Below, one piece after another: positions 1 to 9,129 of a stretch of DNA of 28,963 nt (the first letter of the stretch is position 1; each line of letters begins with the position of its first letter). A program made the translations under genes and the position numbers. The notes under the pieces were generated by a model. It searched no databases, was not told where the DNA came from, and saw only the letters and a program-made list of their open reading frames with translations. Location: IMG/VR virus record IMGVR_UViG_3300034374_003079, positions 1 through 28,963 of that record. The stretch is one strand, 5' to 3'. The stretch comes from a virus.

Positions 1-58
1 GAGAGAGTTCCATTTCACCTGGATCAACCCTGAACATCTCTGTAGGATCGTATTCCAT
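1..58 (-). CDS. Start of next virion-region gene (partial)
   Basis: The window ends inside this gene. An ATG at 56-58 opens a frame of 19 codons reading M-E-Y-D-P-T-E-M-F-R-V-D-P-G-E-M-E-L-S that runs off the edge. It follows the large internal core protein by 11 nt, across the palindrome TTAATTAATTAA. In T7-like cyanophages the next gene is a tail fibre or another virion protein, but too little is visible to say which. No Shine-Dalgarno sequence (SD) precedes it. Confidence 0.6.
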   Translation of the reverse strand, partial: MEYDPTEMFRVDPGEMELS

Positions 59-69
59 AGTTTAATTAA

Positions 70-3000
70 TTAAGATCGTAGTTGACTAGCGATTCGACGG
101 CGCAGAGAGTCGTAATTACGGTAGGGAGTCATATCTTTACTTCCTCTCGGAGCAGGACGTAAGAAGTCAATAGAAGCAATAGTACCATCTGCACTTACTA
201 CCCTACCTGTACCACCTTGTTGACCAATGATTTGACCAAGCCTTACGGTTTGGCCAGGATTTAGGTTAGGTTTAGAAGCTAAGTGAGAGTATAGAATATC
301 TACCTTTTCATTAGTTTCTGGATCAATAGACTCGATAACAACATAGTTACCGTAACCTTTTCCTTGCCCACCTTGGAAGCTGATATCTTTTACGACACCA
401 GGCAACACAGCTGGGAATTTTTTATCTTCAAAGAAAACGTCAATACCAGGCTGTCCAGTATCAAAAGTAATGGAAGATACTTGAGGAGAGAATGTACGGA
501 GAGCACGTTCAGGAATCATCATCATCCGTGAAGATTGCAGTTGAGAACCATCACGCATCAAAGCAGGGTTATTAAGTGCTACCCCACCACCACCATACTT
601 ATACAAAGCTTTAGTAAACTTCTTACCGTGGTTAATCATTTCAGTCTTCTTAGGACCGTCAGGCATTTCACCACGTAGGTAAGCATCATAGTCACCAGGG
701 CCAGCATTGTATGCCATAGCAGCTGCTGCAGGATCTCCGTACTTTTTAAGAAGACCTGAGTAATACTGAGCACCATAGTTAATGTTGGCTTGTGGATCCT
801 TCCAATCATTTTGTGCGAAGAAGTTAGGATGCCAGCGTCGATTGATTTGCATCACACCAAAAGAAGACCCATTATAGCTAACATTATCAGCTTTATGTGT
901 ACTCTCAATCTCACCCAATGCTGCAAGGAATGCAGGATTTACACCAGTTGCTTGCCCAGCTTGTTGATACATAACACCAAGTCCATTAGGCACAACTGTT
1001 GGGTTAAACGTATTAGTTGAACCAAGACCACGTGTGGAACGTTCAGGACTAGGTGTTTGATAAAGCAGATTACGGAAAGCAGGACTTACTGTCTGTCCAG
1101 TAGTCTGTAGAGACGGAGGAGGTTGAAGGGGAGGGAGACCAAGTGCTTGGAATTGACGATTAATGATCACCATAGGATCCAAACCATTAGACATACCAGC
1201 TACAGCCAGTACATCTTGTGGTACAGTGAACCCAGGTTTACCGTATCTTTGTGCAATGACAGGTGCTTCCTCAGCAGTAATAATAGAACCCTTGGTGCCA
1301 ATAACAGTTTCAATACCATTGGTTTGGATGTTCTTCTTAAGCTCTTGGAACCTACGGTTAGCCTGTTCTACAGCAGACAGAGCACCTTTATTAAGATTAG
1401 GGAATGTTGCAGCACCACCAGGAGCATCAGCTTTACGGAACCATTGACTGTTAGGGTCTCTAGCACCTGCTTTTACTTCTGCATCCAAAGCTTGACCAAT
1501 AGTAGTAGCAGCTTGGTTGAAGTCCATACCACCTGCTACAGCCCGATCAACACGTGCACGGTATTCAGCCTTCATACGTTCTTGAAGGAAGACACTAGAA
1601 GGTGTGTTGGGTTTGTTGGTACCAAAGGAGGTTACACCATTAGCAGTAGCCTTAAAGGATTCAGCAGTCTCCTTATAAATACCAGAGTTATACCGCGCTT
1701 CTTGTGCTTGATAACGTTGTTGCAAAGCACGTGCAACTGTAGGATCCAAAGATGCTGCAGCAGCTACAGCCTCTTGGGTGATGAGACCATCAGGAATAGC
1801 TTCAAGTTTCTTGATAGCTTCAATCTTTTGCTTTGCTTCTACAGTAAAGCTAGCTAGATTTTGTGTAAGGACAGAAGGGATAGGTTTGTTAGGGTGAATG
1901 TCACGGAAATACTGGATAGTCGCTCTAGTGTTAGCTTCTGTATTATTTTCCCCACTTAGCAGCTCCATTGTACGATCAACATCCTTTTGGTATGCGATGT
2001 CGTCTATAGCAAATTCACGTCGATCGTATTCAATCTGTGACTTAACCCTAGCCTCTTGCATAGAGGTCCAACGATTTGGCCACTCTTCTGCAAAAGTACG
2101 ACCATTACCACGCACATCTAAAGCTTTAAGTTCCTCCATAGAGTACCTAAAGTTACCATCCTGATCACGTTCAGTAGCGAAGCTTTCAAACTTATCAAGT
2201 GCTCCGGCATAACCAAGATGAGGGAGGGATGCTAACTGACGGAAACCTGTAGGACCATAAGTAGCTAATCCATCAACGTTATTACGGATGGAATTTAAAA
2301 TTAGATCTTCGCTTTGTAAGTTAGTATCTTCTAGCTGCAACTTAGAAGATTGAGCTTGCTGTGAAAGGAGGTGTTGATTGGCTGCCTTCAAACCAGGCAT
2401 CAAGAATTGATCATCAAGACCAACTAGGTTAGCCTTTTTAAGTAGTGTCCTCAATGCAAACGTACCAGCAATACCCATAATCTCTGGGTTACGCCTTGCT
2501 TGAGAGATCTCTACTTCTTGACCTTTATAACGAACAGTAATCCCTGAATTCAATACCGCTTCAAGTGCTATAGGGTATTGATTACTGAGAATAAAGGTAG
2601 CGTTACCTTTATTAGAGAAGTGTGTAAGAGCAGGATTACTGATTCTCGCTTTTGCACTAGACAAAGGATCAGCACCTAATGCCTCTTGTTGAGAGATAGT
2701 GCTGTTGTAAATCTCACCACTTTGGAGTAATTGGTTTTCCTTATCTTTGTACCAAGTCTCTTTAGTATAATCAGGGTTTACAGCAGCAGAGATGTAAGAA
2801 GCCATGACATCACGCTTCTCGTTCTCTACCTTAATTTCTGCAGTAGCTTGGGCTGCTGTTTTACTTAGACCAGCGAGACTACCAAAGATTTGTTGTGCAG
2901 CATCTCGATTAGCCTTAGCTTGGTTTTGAGCTGTTTGAGCTTCAAGTTGTTTTTCAAGCTGCTCAGCTTTTAGATTCTGTTGTTCAATCTCAAAGTTACG

Positions 3001-3207
3001 TTGTTGCTGAAGTTGCTGATATTCAGCATTCTCTCGCATAGCTTTGAGATTAGCCATACCTTGCTCAAGCTCAGCACGTCGATTCCTCTCCATATTATCG
3101 ACAATACGAGCTGTCTCTTCTCGCATCCGAGTGATCTCAGCTGTACTGATTTGAAGGGGACGGAAGGTTGAGTCAGGTCTTGTCGGGTTATGTGTTAGTC
3201 GTGCCAT
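70..3207 (-). CDS. Internal virion (core) protein with lytic transglycosylase domain, gp16-like
   Basis: This 1045-residue protein is most likely ejected with the DNA and opens the cell wall for genome entry. Residues about 20-105 are a Glu/Gln-rich coiled coil and about 110-720 is long helical sequence without a recognised motif. Residues about 755-850 form an SLT (goose-lysozyme-like) transglycosylase domain: the ALGEIES segment carries the likely catalytic Glu near residue 767, followed by SFGVMQIN and AMAYNAGPGDY. Residues about 920-1030 look like an M23/LytM fold, but the metal ligands are lost: QPGID replaces HxxxD and SIDF replaces HLHF. The transglycosylase domain is C-terminal here, whereas in T7 gp16 it is N-terminal. 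The start is ATG at 3207. The gene closes the internal-virion pair. Confidence 0.9.
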   Translation of the reverse strand: MARLTHNPTRPDSTFRPLQISTAEITRMREETARIVDNMERNRRAELEQGMANLKAMRENAEYQQLQQQRNFEIEQQNLKAEQLEKQLEAQTAQNQAKANRDAAQQIFGSLAGLSKTAAQATAEIKVENEKRDVMASYISAAVNPDYTKETWYKDKENQLLQSGEIYNSTISQQEALGADPLSSAKARISNPALTHFSNKGNATFILSNQYPIALEAVLNSGITVRYKGQEVEISQARRNPEIMGIAGTFALRTLLKKANLVGLDDQFLMPGLKAANQHLLSQQAQSSKLQLEDTNLQSEDLILNSIRNNVDGLATYGPTGFRQLASLPHLGYAGALDKFESFATERDQDGNFRYSMEELKALDVRGNGRTFAEEWPNRWTSMQEARVKSQIEYDRREFAIDDIAYQKDVDRTMELLSGENNTEANTRATIQYFRDIHPNKPIPSVLTQNLASFTVEAKQKIEAIKKLEAIPDGLITQEAVAAAASLDPTVARALQQRYQAQEARYNSGIYKETAESFKATANGVTSFGTNKPNTPSSVFLQERMKAEYRARVDRAVAGGMDFNQAATTIGQALDAEVKAGARDPNSQWFRKADAPGGAATFPNLNKGALSAVEQANRRFQELKKNIQTNGIETVIGTKGSIITAEEAPVIAQRYGKPGFTVPQDVLAVAGMSNGLDPMVIINRQFQALGLPPLQPPPSLQTTGQTVSPAFRNLLYQTPSPERSTRGLGSTNTFNPTVVPNGLGVMYQQAGQATGVNPAFLAALGEIESTHKADNVSYNGSSFGVMQINRRWHPNFFAQNDWKDPQANINYGAQYYSGLLKKYGDPAAAAMAYNAGPGDYDAYLRGEMPDGPKKTEMINHGKKFTKALYKYGGGGVALNNPALMRDGSQLQSSRMMMIPERALRTFSPQVSSITFDTGQPGIDVFFEDKKFPAVLPGVVKDISFQGGQGKGYGNYVVIESIDPETNEKVDILYSHLASKPNLNPGQTVRLGQIIGQQGGTGRVVSADGTIASIDFLRPAPRGSKDMTPYRNYDSLRRRIASQLRS

Positions 3208-3225
3208 TAGTTATTTAAGCGAACT

Positions 3226-4476
3226 TTATTTGTTTAGGATTTTTCCTAAAGTATTCTGACTTTGAGCTTGATAAAGACTTGAATAAACAGAAAGACCAGA
3301 ACTAACACCACTAGCAACACCACTAACCAACGGTCCCCATACACTTTGCTGAACAGGTTGTGCAACACCCCCAGCTTTATACTTTGCAGGTTTCACAAAG
3401 ATACGTTCAGGTGCCATTGTTGGAGCAGGTGCATAAGGCAGTGCTTCAGGTTTAATCATTAGATTAGCTGCTGCATTCAAATCAGCACCATACTTCTGGA
3501 GACTAATCTGCTGCATGTTACTTTCAGATTGAGCAATAGCACCCGCAATATCAGCATCCAAGACACGCATGTTAAACTGGGCATCAGCGATGGCACTCAT
3601 TGCAGTGTTATCAAGACTTTCCATTTGGACCTCAAGCTTCTTCTCAAGGATAGAGGTTTCAAGACCAAGTTCAGCTAGTTGCAATGCTGCCTGACGTTGC
3701 TTACCAGACAAAGCGGAAGAGAGTTCAGACATACCACGATAGAATCCAGCCATAGTAGCTTGAGCACCTTTACGTGCTGAACCACCGGCTTGACGTAGTT
3801 CGTTCTTACCTTGTTCTTGTAGGGTTTCAACTAAAGCACTTTGCTTCTTGAAGTCAGTTTGTTTAGTAAACTCCTTTAGGTTTTCTTGGATAGATGTAGT
3901 ACCAATAATACCTTTATTGATAACACTTTGCATCTCAAGGTCTGTTGTCCTACGGTTTAATGCAACCTCAGTTAACGCCTTTTGAAGACCCATGATTTGA
4001 TCTTCACGTGCAAAAGCTTGTTGAGTGAAGAGTCCAGCAAGAGCAGCACTTTCGTTGGCAAATGCTTGGTCAGCAGCAAGATCATTAAAGTTTAGCTGTT
4101 GCTCATAGATTCCGACAGACTTCGCGTATTGACGCATTGCCTGATCATACTCGAAATCTTGGATTTGCTTACCATATTCCCAGTTTTGTGTAGCAATTTG
4201 GTACTGGTAATCCCTTTGAGCATAGTAATCTTCTCTCTCCGCTTTAAATAATTCTTTCTGATATTTATTAGAGATTTTAGTATTCTCTTTAGCTAAAGCT
4301 AGAGCTTTTTCAGCAGCTCTTTTAGCTGCATCATTTGCTTTTTGAGCTTCACTTGCACCGAAGAGTCCTTGTCCGATACCGAGAGCGGTAGAGATACCAA
4401 ACATAGTACCAGGATCTAGGTACATCTCCAAACCAGACTCAGCTAGTTGGTCTCTTAAAAGACTATCCTTTGCCAT
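3226..4476 (-). CDS. Internal virion protein (coiled-coil core protein)
   Basis: The product has 416 residues. A Gly-rich hydrophobic stretch (about residues 20-38, FGISTALGIGQGLFGA) is followed by a long Ala/Gln/Glu-rich coiled coil (about 40-330) and a Ser/Gly-rich tail. Position between tail tubular protein B and the transglycosylase core protein fits a T7 gp14/gp15-type internal core protein, which is inference from order and composition. The frame is open to a TTG at 4482, but the ATG at 4476 is preferred because GGAGGG lies 7 nt upstream. The start region overlaps the TGA of tail tubular B closely, so translation is probably coupled. Confidence 0.8.
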   Translation of the reverse strand: MAKDSLLRDQLAESGLEMYLDPGTMFGISTALGIGQGLFGASEAQKANDAAKRAAEKALALAKENTKISNKYQKELFKAEREDYYAQRDYQYQIATQNWEYGKQIQDFEYDQAMRQYAKSVGIYEQQLNFNDLAADQAFANESAALAGLFTQQAFAREDQIMGLQKALTEVALNRRTTDLEMQSVINKGIIGTTSIQENLKEFTKQTDFKKQSALVETLQEQGKNELRQAGGSARKGAQATMAGFYRGMSELSSALSGKQRQAALQLAELGLETSILEKKLEVQMESLDNTAMSAIADAQFNMRVLDADIAGAIAQSESNMQQISLQKYGADLNAAANLMIKPEALPYAPAPTMAPERIFVKPAKYKAGGVAQPVQQSVWGPLVSGVASGVSSGLSVYSSLYQAQSQNTLGKILNK

Positions 4477-4478
4477 CT

Positions 4479-7019
4479 TCAAACCCTCCTATAAAGACGT
4501 GGTGAATAGTTACCTTCCCACATCATTGATACCAACGATACAGGATATGGAAAATTACTTGTCACTTTCAATTCAAAATTAGTATTACGTTGGTGGACAG
4601 GAATGGTAAAGATACGTTCAGGTTTGACTGGATTACTATCTGATGAATAATAGTCAGCATCTGCTACGTGTTGTATATCACGCCATTCACTAGATCCTGT
4701 TGGTTTTACTTGGAAGCGAATAGCACCTGTTCTACCTACAGAGAACTTAACTCTTGAAATCGTTAACGTAGCAGTAAAATCAGTCGTGGTTTGATCACGT
4801 CTAAAGTAGAACTTAGGTAGTGTTACATCAAAGTTATAGTTATAACCTACAACGATACCGTCAGCATAAGGTAGGAAGTTACCCTTTACTTCAAAGTATC
4901 TATAACCTGTACCAACTTCTGTACGTTCAGTAGCAGCAGACCAATAACCAGCATCAGCATCTAGAAGAGCTTCTGCATCATTTAGATCAGCTTGTGGTTT
5001 AGTGAGAAGCATTGCTGCCTCTCGTTGTTGAAATGGTGTATATGGAACGTAGACCTTGGTGACATCATTTGCCGCATCATACACCACCGCATCTACACCA
5101 GCTGCTGGTGAGACAGGACGTGTAAACATATCTAAACAAGGGTTTCCAATCACATCAGATGTATTAGAGGTGACCTCTCCTGAGGGGATCTCATCAAGGG
5201 TGATAGAACCAATAGTGTATTCATCTTCATGCTGTGCTACGACAACAATAGAGTCATTGATAATCTTAGCTGTTTGGATAGTACCAGGTAGTTCCCATTT
5301 AGTCCATGCTTGGAAGATATCTTTCTCACCATTGTTATAATACCTAAACAGGTAAAGATAAGAGCTACCACGATCAACCAACATGATCACAGAGTTCTGT
5401 GGGCTAACTGCTAAGTCATTAACAGTAGATGGAATCCACTCCAGAACTGCTTTACTGATATCTACAACAATAGGAGGTTGCTCAACATCACGTAGTTGTA
5501 GGGTAAATAGTTTACTGTAACCAGACACCTGGCTAACAAAAGCAGCAGTTGTACCTACATCAGCTGGTGGGATAGTAGCATCCATTTCATAGTTAGAGAT
5601 AGCCCTAACAATAGCTGAAGATGGAGTCAGTACACTACCATCTGTTGTAAAAACTTGGAACTGTTGACGGTCACTAAAGACAAGCAAACCTTGAGGAGAA
5701 GGTAGAACATCATACAAAGTAGCAGGTCTAATACTAGCAACATTCAAATCAATAGGATCTGAATCTACTTGTGTAAGAGCTGATTTAACAAAGAAGTTAA
5801 ACGGGTCATTAGCCCGACTCATGATGATGTTATCTTCTGAAAGGATGCCAAACCTATTGCTATAAAAGAATGTAGAGTTAATAGTATAACCAACAAAAGC
5901 AGGAACTATACTGGTTACTTCATCACCAGTAAGACGTTCTGTCCAATTAATTGGTTTGAATTCAAACGATGTAATACCTGTACGAAGGAGCTGATAAGGC
6001 ATTGTCGTAGAGTCTAGACCAGGTGAAGCATCACGTGCCCTACCTTCTTCCCACACACCACGACCCCTATCATTATCGTATGCTTCAAACTTAAGGTGGA
6101 AGTCATCTTCTGCTACAGTACTATTCAGTACCTTAACCCGATGACCTTGAAAGGATTCAGTAGGAAGACGTGTTACATCTTCAACCGAATCTTGGAAGGC
6201 ATAGAGGGAGTCATTAGATACACCACCTTTAGCTGTGATAGTAAATGGGATTGGAGTACCAGTAGGTGTAGAGTTATCTAAGATAACAGCATTAGCACCT
6301 GTGGTACGTTTAATTACGATACTATTAGTATAACTTTCAAGGTACCATATACCATCAAAGTCAGGGTTACTAGCAGATTGTTGTGCTAAAAGTCCAGCCC
6401 TAAGGGCGTCAATTAGGTTATGATTAGTGTTGATACTCCCTGAATCAAATATCAACATGTCATCAAAGGTCGTCGTACTTTGTGGTGTTACAGAGAACTC
6501 AATACCTTGAATAGTGATGGAATAATTAAAGTCAGCTGTCAACACACTTAAGACGACAGTGGCTACTGTATTCTCAGTGTAGGTACCAGCAGGCTGCATA
6601 GCAGTTACTACTGACCTATTGGTAACAACAGTTGTATCCTGCACACTACGGAAATGATAATCAGCTTGGCTTGTGCCAGTAAGATAACTGGTACCATTAT
6701 TGATAACAGTACACCACTCACCACTAGCTGCTACCCATACATAAATGTTATCATCTTTGATAGCACCAATGTATGAACCAGATATATCACGTTCAATAAA
6801 AAACCAAGCTGCATTTTCAAGTTCAGTTTTACTGAAAAAAGATCCATCAGGTTTCTTTAATACATTAGTAAACCTAAGACCACTCCTTTTTAAAAGACCA
6901 AAGGTAGGGTCAGGATACCCATTAATGCACTCAGTAAGCTGACCGTTTAATTTTTTGTCATCATTTTGTTGAGAGACACCACCAAGAAAGTTCGGTGTTA
7001 GTTGGGTTACAGCAGGCAT
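4479..7019 (-). CDS. Tail tubular protein B (gp12-like nozzle)
   Basis: This 846-residue protein matches T7 gp12, the nozzle of the short tail. The start, VTQLTPNFLGGVSQQNDDKKL, followed by C-I-N-G-Y-P-D-P and LLKRSGL, is characteristic of podovirus tail tubular B proteins; the rest is beta-rich. The length is close to gp12 (about 794). Its ATG overlaps the TGA of tail tubular A by one base (TGATG), which implies coupled translation and fixed stoichiometry. The next gene, an internal core protein, follows almost without a gap. Confidence 0.92.
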   Translation of the reverse strand: MPAVTQLTPNFLGGVSQQNDDKKLNGQLTECINGYPDPTFGLLKRSGLRFTNVLKKPDGSFFSKTELENAAWFFIERDISGSYIGAIKDDNIYVWVAASGEWCTVINNGTSYLTGTSQADYHFRSVQDTTVVTNRSVVTAMQPAGTYTENTVATVVLSVLTADFNYSITIQGIEFSVTPQSTTTFDDMLIFDSGSINTNHNLIDALRAGLLAQQSASNPDFDGIWYLESYTNSIVIKRTTGANAVILDNSTPTGTPIPFTITAKGGVSNDSLYAFQDSVEDVTRLPTESFQGHRVKVLNSTVAEDDFHLKFEAYDNDRGRGVWEEGRARDASPGLDSTTMPYQLLRTGITSFEFKPINWTERLTGDEVTSIVPAFVGYTINSTFFYSNRFGILSEDNIIMSRANDPFNFFVKSALTQVDSDPIDLNVASIRPATLYDVLPSPQGLLVFSDRQQFQVFTTDGSVLTPSSAIVRAISNYEMDATIPPADVGTTAAFVSQVSGYSKLFTLQLRDVEQPPIVVDISKAVLEWIPSTVNDLAVSPQNSVIMLVDRGSSYLYLFRYYNNGEKDIFQAWTKWELPGTIQTAKIINDSIVVVAQHEDEYTIGSITLDEIPSGEVTSNTSDVIGNPCLDMFTRPVSPAAGVDAVVYDAANDVTKVYVPYTPFQQREAAMLLTKPQADLNDAEALLDADAGYWSAATERTEVGTGYRYFEVKGNFLPYADGIVVGYNYNFDVTLPKFYFRRDQTTTDFTATLTISRVKFSVGRTGAIRFQVKPTGSSEWRDIQHVADADYYSSDSNPVKPERIFTIPVHQRNTNFELKVTSNFPYPVSLVSMMWEGNYSPRLYRRV

Positions 7020-7903
7020 CAGCGATACAATGTATGATAAGGTTGATAACTTTGATAATAGTTTTGACCTTGGGGACTACCAAAGTAAGTATAATCTCCT
7101 TGGTTACACTCATATTCAAGCGCCATTGATCGGGCAAACGCTTCCTTCTGTTGAAGCATTTGGTACTGACTACCGTCACCAATAATACGACTAGATACAA
7201 TGGAAGCAGCACGTGCTACGATGAATGCTTGTACAGGAGCTGGAATATTCTCCCAATCAAAGTACCAAGTAATATCTACATAGATGGTTTCATCATCCCA
7301 AGTATATGAATGTGCTGTACGATCATAAAGTTTACCCCCACGATTGACAGCATCACGATTCATATTAACTGGGTAGTTTTGATTTAAATCCATCTGAAGT
7401 GCATTGTTAGGGATTAACACTTCATTGTTAGAATCAGGTGTGATTGGGTAATCATATTCTTTATTAAATGTCCAGCCTTCTGACTGTACCTCACGTGACA
7501 CTTCTCGGAGGGTGTTGAGTACAATCGCAACGTCCGGGTTGGTTGGAGTTTCAACTCTACTTGTAACATTAGATTGAGTCAAGGTACGTTCTGAAACAGT
7601 CTGTGAAATGTTCACAGTGTATTCATACGTTACAGGATCTGTAGCAGGTACAGCTTCTACACCAGCTGTAGCAATAGACGTACCACTTGTTACACCAGTA
7701 CCACCGATATAGGTACCAACTGGAATGTTAGCAGTAGTTGTCGTAAGTGTTGTACCAGAAATAGAACCAGTGAACCGACTTACTTCATTAATTACAAGAG
7801 TCTCTTCAGTTGTCAACGTTGTAACAGGAGCCTGACCAACTGACGCCAGGATCTGATTAACAGCTTGTAGCTCAGTGTTGGAGCCAGTGGTAGGAAATGG
7901 CAT
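7019..7903 (-). CDS. Tail tubular protein A (gp11-like) with inserted Thr/Gly-rich domain
   Basis: This is the adaptor ring below the portal. Residues 1-30 (ELQAVNQILASVGQAPVTTL) and 120-294 (TNPDVAIVLNTLREVSREVQ, then a Tyr-rich C-terminus) are typical of T7 gp11-like proteins. Between them, residues about 31-119 are extra: a Thr/Gly/Val-rich beta module with GSISGTTLTTTT, VGTYIGGTGVTSGT and YTVNISQTVSERTLT. This explains the length of 294 against 196 for T7 gp11. The ATG at 7903 follows a 6-bp hairpin directly and has no SD. It is the first gene after the capsid terminator. Confidence 0.9.
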   Translation of the reverse strand: MPFPTTGSNTELQAVNQILASVGQAPVTTLTTEETLVINEVSRFTGSISGTTLTTTTANIPVGTYIGGTGVTSGTSIATAGVEAVPATDPVTYEYTVNISQTVSERTLTQSNVTSRVETPTNPDVAIVLNTLREVSREVQSEGWTFNKEYDYPITPDSNNEVLIPNNALQMDLNQNYPVNMNRDAVNRGGKLYDRTAHSYTWDDETIYVDITWYFDWENIPAPVQAFIVARAASIVSSRIIGDGSQYQMLQQKEAFARSMALEYECNQGDYTYFGSPQGQNYYQSYQPYHTLYR

Positions 7904-7904
7904 G

Positions 7905-7920
7905 ATAACAATAGTGTTAT
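7905..7920 (-). repeat. Inverted repeat touching the tail tubular A start
   Basis: On the coding strand ATAACA and TGTTAT form a perfect 6-bp stem with a CTAT loop, one base before the ATG of tail tubular protein A. It could hinder initiation or mark an RNA 5' end. AT-rich hairpins this short also arise by chance. Confidence 0.4.
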
Positions 7921-7929
7921 ATTAAGATT

Positions 7930-7957
7930 AAAAAAAGGAGCCTCCGAAGAGACTCCC
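7930..7957 (-). terminator. Intrinsic terminator after the major capsid gene
   Basis: On the coding strand an 8-bp stem, GGAGTCTC with GAGGCTCC (one G-T pair), closes on a UUCG tetraloop and is followed at once by seven T residues. This is a textbook rho-independent terminator. It sits 17 nt after the capsid stop codon, the same place as T-phi of T7 after gene 10. Partial read-through would supply the tail and core genes downstream. Confidence 0.95.
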
Positions 7958-7973
7958 ATAATTCAATGATAGA

Positions 7974-9098
7974 TCAGAATGCAGAAGGAGCAGTACCACC
8001 CACGTACAGCTCAACAGCTGCAGCAGGGTTCAGGTAATCGCAACCGCAAGCAAGACGACCCAGCATCACATCACCTTGGTAGATGACAGACACATCACCG
8101 TTGGTAACTTGCACCTGAGGACCAATGGCTTCCACCATACCTGCAGCTTCCTTCTGGAAGATAAGACCGCAGGACTTGGTACCCACTTCAGCAGCGGTAC
8201 CATAATCGTTGTTGATACCAGTAGAAGCATCAGATGCATTCTCCAGAGCTTCACCAACGAAGTCACCAGTATTGGTGGGGGAAGTCACACCAGTGGTACC
8301 ACCATAAGCAGTACCATACTTACCCAGGAACGGAATGTTCATGGACTTGTAGATCTTGATACCAGCGATCTCGATGATACCCTGACCGGACTGCAGAGCA
8401 GTACCTTGAACGTCACGGTTTACCAGACCATTAGTACCAACAGCTTGGATCAGCTCATAGTACTGACGGGGGTTCAGCACAGCCACACGACCATCGCTAG
8501 ACACACCCTTTTCATCCAGAGCAGCAGCTGCATCATAGAATGCAGACACCAGGTTGGCAGCCACATAAGCATCAGAATCGTTAGCGGTAGAACCCACACG
8601 AATCTGAGTACCACCGGGCTCTACATAGTTAGTAGCGGTGATGGGGCTAGCCTTACGTGCACCACGAGTGATAGCACGGAAAGCAAGACGGTCATACTTC
8701 TCAGCAAGAGCATAACCAATCTTACGAGAGATCTCACTACGAAGATCGTAATGAGCAAGCACCTCATCCAGTTCATACACAAAGGCAGAGCTAATCAGAA
8801 GATCATCACAGGTGATAGTCTTCTCAGCCACCGGGGGTGCACCATTGGTATCACCCAGGATGCTGTTACCAGGAGTATGGAACTCAGACTTAGTACGACC
8901 CGTGAAGATGAACTGCAGAGACTTGCCGTTCTTCAGGGTACGCTTCATGATCAGGTCACGAGCAATAGTGTTATGCTGGAAACCTTTGAACATCTCACCC
9001 GAAAACAGTTTCAGGTAAAGGGCACGGCGATCCGCGCCGAAATTATTAGAACCCGGTACAGTAAGTTGTGCGGGGTTCACAGAAGATTGAAAAGCCAT
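7974..9098 (-). CDS. Major capsid protein (gp10-like)
   Basis: The 374-residue product has the features of a T7-type HK97-fold capsid protein: the N-terminal FSGEMFKGFQHNTIARD, then FIFTGRTKSEFHTPGN, and a C-terminal MVEAIGPQVQVTNGDVSVI with YQGDVMLGRLACGCDYLNP. The size fits the family (about 345-375). It lies after scaffold and the photosynthesis cassette and just before an intrinsic terminator. The ATG at 9098 has no SD; the bases before it are A/T-rich and include CTCCT, which is the reverse of an SD. The upstream 200 nt are unusually rich in inverted repeats, so expression is probably set by the leader or promoter. The coding sequence is C-rich at third positions, typical of a highly expressed gene. 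Confidence 0.96.
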   Translation of the reverse strand: MAFQSSVNPAQLTVPGSNNFGADRRALYLKLFSGEMFKGFQHNTIARDLIMKRTLKNGKSLQFIFTGRTKSEFHTPGNSILGDTNGAPPVAEKTITCDDLLISSAFVYELDEVLAHYDLRSEISRKIGYALAEKYDRLAFRAITRGARKASPITATNYVEPGGTQIRVGSTANDSDAYVAANLVSAFYDAAAALDEKGVSSDGRVAVLNPRQYYELIQAVGTNGLVNRDVQGTALQSGQGIIEIAGIKIYKSMNIPFLGKYGTAYGGTTGVTSPTNTGDFVGEALENASDASTGINNDYGTAAEVGTKSCGLIFQKEAAGMVEAIGPQVQVTNGDVSVIYQGDVMLGRLACGCDYLNPAAAVELYVGGTAPSAF

Positions 9099-9129
9099 TT
9101 TTAAAGGAGTTAAGTAATAAGACTTGCTC

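Noticed and set aside
1123-1857. 244-codon plus-strand frame antisense to the internal core protein
   Set aside because: The composition is Ser/Thr/Cys-rich with no recognisable motif, and every other supported gene is on the minus strand.
8076-9104. 342-codon open frame on the plus strand across the whole capsid gene
   Set aside because: It is antisense to a certain capsid gene and its product is low-quality (Thr/Ser/His-rich, no domain). Strong codon bias in the capsid gene leaves the opposite frame open.
9109-9114. AGGAG-type SD near the capsid start
   Set aside because: It is on the plus strand; on the coding strand it reads CTCCT, which cannot pair as an SD.
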